From Acidobacteriota bacterium (lineage in GTDB: Bacteria > Acidobacteriota > Terriglobia > Bryobacterales > Bryobacteraceae), in contig JAKOTR010000097.1 of assembly GCA_029776225.1 (NCBI GenBank), positions 1 through 64,000 of the forward strand: 64,000 nucleotides of DNA, read 5' to 3'. The position numbers and the translations under genes were made by a program. Every line of letters begins with the position of its first letter. Position 1 is the first letter of the stretch. Shown one piece after another: positions 60,078-64,000 of the stretch. Under the pieces are notes generated by a model, which was given only the letters and a program-made list of their open reading frames with translations, was not told where the DNA came from and did no database searches.

Positions 60078-61241
60078 ATGACCACCAATCATCGCGTCAA
60101 GGTTCTGCTGGTGGACGATCAGGCGATCGTCGGGGAGATGGTCCGGCGCGCGCTCGCCGGCGAGCCGGATATCGACTTTCACTTCTGCCAGGACCCCACG
60201 CGCGCCGTGGCCATGGCCACGGAACTCGCCCCGACGGTGATTCTCCAAGACCTGGTGATGCCGGAAGTGGACGGCCTGACGCTGGTGCGCTTCTTCCGCG
60301 GCCATCCGAAGCTGAGGGACATTCCGCTGATCGTGCTGTCGAGCCGCGAGGAGCCGGTGACCAAGGCTGAAGCCTTTGCCGCGGGAGCGAACGACTACCT
60401 GGTGAAGCTGCCGGACCGCATCGAGCTGATCGCGCGCATCCGCCATCATTCCCAGGGGTACATCAACCTGCTGGAGCGTAACGAGGCTTACGAGGCGCTG
60501 CGGCGGAGCGAGCAGCGGCTGGCCGCTGAGCTGGCCTGCGCTTCCGAGTATGTGTTGTCGCTGCTGCCGAAGCCCATCACCGAGGGCGCGGTGCGCGCCT
60601 GGTGGCGCTACAACCCTTCGGCCGAGCTGGGCGGCGACTGCTTCGGCTACCACTGGATCGACGCCTCGCGTTTTGCCATCTACCTGCTGGACGTCAGCGG
60701 CCACGGCGTGGGCGCGGCGCTGCTTTCCGTATCGGCGCTCGATGCGATTCGCGGCCAATCGCTCCCGCACGCGGATTTCGCACGGCCCGCCGAGGTGCTC
60801 GCGGCCATGAACGAGGCCTTTCCAATGCAGGCGCACAACAACCTGTGGTTCACGTGCTGGTACGGGGTCTACGATACGCGGTCGCGGCAGCTAGCCTATG
60901 CAAGCGGCGGGCACCCGCCGGCCCTCCTGATACCGCCCGAGGGCGAGGTCCAGCGCCTGATCACTCCCAACACGATCATCGGCGCGTTTCCGAAGATGCC
61001 CTTCTGTGAAGCCGCAACGGAAGTCGCGCCCGGAGCGCGCCTGTACCTCTACTCGGATGGGGTCTATGAGATCGAGATGCCCTCGGGCGATATGTGGGAC
61101 CTCGACGGTTTGCAGGCCTTTCTGACGCCGCCCGTGGAGGCGGGCGCCGAGCTCGGCGAGCTTTACGAGCACGTGCGCCGCATGCGCGGCGCTGAGGTGC
61201 TGGACGACGATTTTTCCATTGTTCGGATCGATTTCAATTGA
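60078..61241 (+). CDS. Receiver-PP2C (RsbU/SpoIIE-type) serine phosphatase
   Basis: A 387-residue protein. Residues 1-125 are a receiver domain: LLVDDQAIVGEMV, phosphoacceptor Asp in VILQDLVMPEVDG, Lys in DYLVKLPD. A coiled linker follows, then a PP2C/SpoIIE phosphatase (about 170-385) with GGDCFGYHWIDASRF, YLLDVSGHGVGAALLS and LYLYSDGVYE, holding the metal Asp residues. Such proteins dephosphorylate STAS antagonists of anti-sigma kinases. An RsbW-type kinase and a STAS protein lie downstream at 63322 and 63806, so this is probably their phosphatase. Confidence 0.92.
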   Translation: MTTNHRVKVLLVDDQAIVGEMVRRALAGEPDIDFHFCQDPTRAVAMATELAPTVILQDLVMPEVDGLTLVRFFRGHPKLRDIPLIVLSSREEPVTKAEAFAAGANDYLVKLPDRIELIARIRHHSQGYINLLERNEAYEALRRSEQRLAAELACASEYVLSLLPKPITEGAVRAWWRYNPSAELGGDCFGYHWIDASRFAIYLLDVSGHGVGAALLSVSALDAIRGQSLPHADFARPAEVLAAMNEAFPMQAHNNLWFTCWYGVYDTRSRQLAYASGGHPPALLIPPEGEVQRLITPNTIIGAFPKMPFCEAATEVAPGARLYLYSDGVYEIEMPSGDMWDLDGLQAFLTPPVEAGAELGELYEHVRRMRGAEVLDDDFSIVRIDFN

Positions 61242-61247
61242 TCCGCG

Positions 61248-63212
61248 CTAGTGGACCTTTTCGGCGCGGCGGAGGATCGCCTCCGGGATGCGCATGTTCG
61301 CCGCCTCCGCGGCTTTCCTGTTCACCACTAACCTGGTTTTGGCGATGCCCCGGTAGGGGAACGAGGCGGGACTCGCCCCGCGGATCACCTGCGCGGCAAT
61401 GAGGGCCGACTCGCGCCCGCCATCGAAGTGGTCGTTTGAGAGCACGAGCGCCGCGCCCTTCTCCGCCTGGCCCGCGCTGAAGCCGAAGACAGGCAGGCGC
61501 GCGCGCCGGGCGGCATCGACGATGGCCGGGAAGGCGGCGTCGTGCAGGTTGTCGTTGATCTGGCAGATGGCGTCGATGCCCCGGCCGGTGAGGGCCAGGG
61601 CCGCGTCCGGCACTTCGGAGGGCGAGCTCGAAGCCACGGCGACGAGCTGCAGCCCGGCTGCGCGCGCGGCCTTTTCGAGCTCGTTCCGGAAATTCACCGA
61701 GTTGGCCTCGCCGGGGGCAAACAGCGTCCCGATCGCGCGCGCCTGCGGCAGGCACTGGCGGATGAGCTCCATCATGGGCTCAAACGGGCTGCGGTCGAAG
61801 ACGCCGGCGACGTTGGAGCGGTGGTTCCCGTGCGTGCCCTCGTCGCCCGCAAGCAGCGGGTCGAGCGCGAGGGTGAACAGCACCGGCCGGTCCCGAACCT
61901 TGTTCATGGCTGCCTGCAGGGCCGGGGTCGTGATTGTGTAGATCATGTCGGCTCCGCCGGTGACGGCGGCATCGACCAGCCCGGGCAGGGCGGCCAAATC
62001 GCCCTGCGCGTTGAGGATCCGGATTTCGTAGTCGCGCCCCTCGACCAGGCCGGCCTCCTTCAGCCCGGCGAACACGCCCTTGCGGGACTCCTCAATCGCC
62101 GGGGCATCCACCTGCTCAATAAGCGCAATCTTCCACTTCTTCGCTGGAGCCCCGGCGGTTTTGGTGGCGGTGCGGTCCCAGGGGACGCCCTTTTCGTCTA
62201 CGCCGACATCGGCCGAGGCGAGCACCTCCGGCGGCACGCGCCACGGAGCGCGCAATCCTCGAAGCACCGTCAGGTTCAGCCCCAGCTTCTTGGGCACCGT
62301 GTCGACAATCGGGATCTTGGCGAGGCTTGCCCCCTGGAGAACGTCGCCCGCCAGTTCCCCGACCGTCATCCCCACCGTGTGGTAGTTGGCCCCCAATCCG
62401 ATCAGCGCGCCGCGCAGCGCCCAGCCGGAGTCGTAGGTGATCACCGGTATGCGGGCCTGCGCCGCGGTCTGGATGACCGGCGGGATGGCGGTCTCGACCG
62501 TGTTGTCGCCGCCCAGAACCAGTGCCTCGACGCCGCGCGCGATGAGCGAATTGGCGGCTTCGAGCACGCCGCTTGAGTTTTCAACGTTCGCTTCCAGCAA
62601 CTCGATGCCAAGCTCTTTGACTGTGGCTTTGGCCAGACGCACGCACGCTTCCGAGCAGGTTTCGGCCGGGTTCCACACCGTGCCCACGACCTTGAGTCCG
62701 GGGTACAACTGTTTGGCCAGCCGGAGCGTCTCGCGCACGGGCTGAAAGGTGCCGATACCAGCGAGATAGGGCGGATGGTCTGCCGGATCCTCCCGCTTCA
62801 GGCCCACGCCGCAGGCGAATGGATCGGTCACCGCGCCGAAGACGTGGGGAATGCAACTCTCCAGATTGGCCGCCGCCATGGCCTGAAGCGCCGGCGTGCT
62901 GAGCGTCGCGACCAGGTCGAAGCGGGAATCCACGACGGTGTGCGCGATGGCGTTCATCGTAGGAAGGTCGCCGTGCGCGTTGAAACGTTCGATCAAAACC
63001 GTCTTGCCGTGCTCGAAGCCCTTGTTCTTGAGTCCTTCGATCGTGCCTTCCACGGCCTCTTCGATGAGCGGAAAACTGCTGAACTGGAGCACCGCGACAC
63101 GCGGCAGGCGGCGGGCGCCGCGCCGCTGCGCCGAATCCGAGTACAGCAAGAGGGCCGATACCGCAACGATCAACGTCAGGCCGAGCCCGATGCGTGCAGC
63201 AACCGTTTTCAC
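61248..63212 (-). CDS. Tandem-domain ABC substrate-binding-like protein
   Basis: A 654-residue protein with an N-terminal membrane anchor/signal (KTVAARIGLGLTLIVAVSAL). Two homologous periplasmic binding domains of the TrpX/ABC_sub_bind type follow, about residues 38-340 (LPRVAVLQFSSFPLIEEAVE) and 355-650 (KWKIALIEQVDAPAIEESRK). Each shows the repeated patterns VVGTVWNPAE / AIGTLFAPGE and LVLGGDNTVE / AICQINDNLH. No permease or ATPase gene is present. Its place between phosphatase and kinase suggests ligand sensing, not transport. Start ATG at 63212. Confidence 0.85.
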   Translation of the reverse strand: MKTVAARIGLGLTLIVAVSALLLYSDSAQRRGARRLPRVAVLQFSSFPLIEEAVEGTIEGLKNKGFEHGKTVLIERFNAHGDLPTMNAIAHTVVDSRFDLVATLSTPALQAMAAANLESCIPHVFGAVTDPFACGVGLKREDPADHPPYLAGIGTFQPVRETLRLAKQLYPGLKVVGTVWNPAETCSEACVRLAKATVKELGIELLEANVENSSGVLEAANSLIARGVEALVLGGDNTVETAIPPVIQTAAQARIPVITYDSGWALRGALIGLGANYHTVGMTVGELAGDVLQGASLAKIPIVDTVPKKLGLNLTVLRGLRAPWRVPPEVLASADVGVDEKGVPWDRTATKTAGAPAKKWKIALIEQVDAPAIEESRKGVFAGLKEAGLVEGRDYEIRILNAQGDLAALPGLVDAAVTGGADMIYTITTPALQAAMNKVRDRPVLFTLALDPLLAGDEGTHGNHRSNVAGVFDRSPFEPMMELIRQCLPQARAIGTLFAPGEANSVNFRNELEKAARAAGLQLVAVASSSPSEVPDAALALTGRGIDAICQINDNLHDAAFPAIVDAARRARLPVFGFSAGQAEKGAALVLSNDHFDGGRESALIAAQVIRGASPASFPYRGIAKTRLVVNRKAAEAANMRIPEAILRRAEKVH

Positions 63213-63321
63213 TCTCTTGAATCCTATCGGACATACCGATTAGTAGGATGAGAGAATTTTTTGGAATATAGCACCCAATTAGCGTGAGATTCTATGCAAT
63301 CTCGCAGCTTACACTGTAACC

Positions 63322-63786
63322 GTGGCGCAGCCTGAAGAGCACGGCGGCTCGAGCGAGAGCGCCATCGTGCTGGACAGCGACCTGAAGGAATTGGAGCGTC
63401 TCGAGGCATTTATCGACGCTTTCTGTGAGCGCGAAAACCTGCCCGAGAAGACGCGCTATCACCTGCACGTCGCGATCGAGGAACTGGTGGTGAACGCGAT
63501 TCGCCACGGCGCCTGCGATCCCCCGCAGGGCGCTATACGGTTAGCGATGCGTATGGAGGCGGGCGAGGTCCGGCTGACGCTGTGCGACACCGGCAGGCCT
63601 TTCGATCCGCTCTCCGTCCCGGCGCCGGACTTGACGGCCAGCGTGGTCGAGCGGCCCGTGGGCGGTTTGGGTGTTCATCTCGTGCGCTGCCTGATACCGG
63701 ATATTCGCTACGAGCGCCGCGAGGCCCGCAACTGGCTCTACCTCGCAAAACCCGTAGTCGCGGATGACGACGACAGCGCGCTGTGA
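63322..63786 (+). CDS. RsbW-type anti-sigma serine kinase
   Basis: A 154-residue protein with a GHKL ATPase fold. N-box AIEELVVNAIRHG, G1 box LCDTGRPFDP and G2 box GGLGVHLVR are intact. The GTG at 63322 has weak ribosome signals. It likely phosphorylates the STAS protein encoded directly downstream (20 bp apart) and binds a sigma factor, which is not in this window. Confidence 0.9.
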   Translation: MAQPEEHGGSSESAIVLDSDLKELERLEAFIDAFCERENLPEKTRYHLHVAIEELVVNAIRHGACDPPQGAIRLAMRMEAGEVRLTLCDTGRPFDPLSVPAPDLTASVVERPVGGLGVHLVRCLIPDIRYERREARNWLYLAKPVVADDDDSAL

Positions 63787-63805
63787 CCAAGGAGGACACG
63801 TACCA

Positions 63806-64000
63806 TTGGCAATGGAAATCACGCGGGCGGATGTGGATGGCTGCCCGGAGTTGCGCGTATCGGGGCGGCTCGACAGCTACTGGTCCCGGCACCTCGGCGA
63901 GGCCATCGATGAGCTGCTGCGCGAAGGCATTCACCGCGCGCGCCTGAACCTGGCGGATACGAGCTACATCAGCTCCGCGGGCATCCGGGTGCTCCTGCAG
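63806..64000 (+). CDS. STAS-domain anti-anti-sigma factor, truncated by window end
   Basis: AAGGAGG lies 10 bp before a TTG at 63806 (ATG at 63812 is 16 bp away, so TTG is favoured). The frame gives MEITRADVDGCPELRVSGRL and LNLADTSYISSAGIRVLLQ up to the window edge. The Ser in YISSAG is the usual phosphorylation site. It should be phosphorylated by the upstream RsbW-type kinase and dephosphorylated by the phosphatase at 60078. Confidence 0.88.
   Translation, partial: MAMEITRADVDGCPELRVSGRLDSYWSRHLGEAIDELLREGIHRARLNLADTSYISSAGIRVLLQ

Overview
The window looks like a chromosomal segment of a high-GC, Gram-negative acidobacterium, most likely from the Bryobacterales/Solibacter side of Acidobacteriota. 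This is inferred from gene content, not from a marker gene: a 1,227-residue TonB-dependent receptor with an N-terminal carboxypeptidase-regulatory domain, a polysaccharide locus with GH9 and GH29-like enzymes, abundant Tat and lipoprotein signals, DUF1059, DUF1326 and small STAS proteins, and a tetraether-synthase-like radical SAM enzyme. There is no rRNA, prophage or CRISPR array.

Layout. 1-435: end of an ISL3-type insertion sequence beside a tRNA-Thr. 432-7350: a lipoprotein, a di-heme peroxidase, a GDP-mannose-3,5-epimerase-like protein, a secreted GH5-like hydrolase and two small unknowns. 7632-11433: a tight housekeeping run aroC-def-fmt-argJ. 11661-15905: a receiver protein, a Tes/MSS-like radical SAM enzyme and an iron-type alcohol dehydrogenase, a candidate ether or membrane-spanning lipid unit. 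15930-19648: DUF1059, a tri-heme cytochrome, a membrane protein and a TolC-type channel. 20225-24938: a three-subunit molybdenum hydroxylase operon with a small cysteine protein, then DUF1326. 25038-29416: a chalcone-isomerase-fold protein, an HpcH/HpaI aldolase, and a coupled enolase-superfamily (NSAR/OSBS) - GNAT - MazG run. 29497-38616: envelope functions (NfrB-like glycosyltransferase, TgpA-like transglutaminase, glutaminyl-cyclase-like peptidase, two methyltransferases, GT2, RodZ, PgsA). 38772-42202: a DhnA-fold protein lacking its lysine, a secreted unknown, a STAS protein with an apparent AUU start, and a second radical SAM enzyme. 42379-55815: a glycan utilisation locus (receptor, nitrilase, GH9, SDR, GH29-like, hexuronate-type MFS, GntR/FCD, beta-helix). 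55881-59645: TatA-like/M48 fusion, SMR exporter, a repeat-flanked pseudogene, deaminase, thioredoxin-like protein, DUF488. 60078-64000: a partner-switching group (receiver-PP2C phosphatase, tandem substrate-binding protein, RsbW-type kinase, STAS antagonist).

The most unusual DNA-level feature is recurrent: downstream of several stop codons (near 1489, 2737, 14441, 26800, perhaps 7632) lie two to four decayed direct repeats spaced about 66-73 bp. At three of these loci the copies resemble the last codons of the gene they follow. Other points: a 13-nt perfect match to the anti-Shine-Dalgarno tail before an AUU codon (40590-40602), a methyltransferase frame without a usable start that sits in the -1 frame of the upstream glycosyltransferase, and a 107-bp perfect direct repeat around a dead outer-membrane gene.

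All functional calls come from reading the sequence and remembered family motifs; no database search was run.
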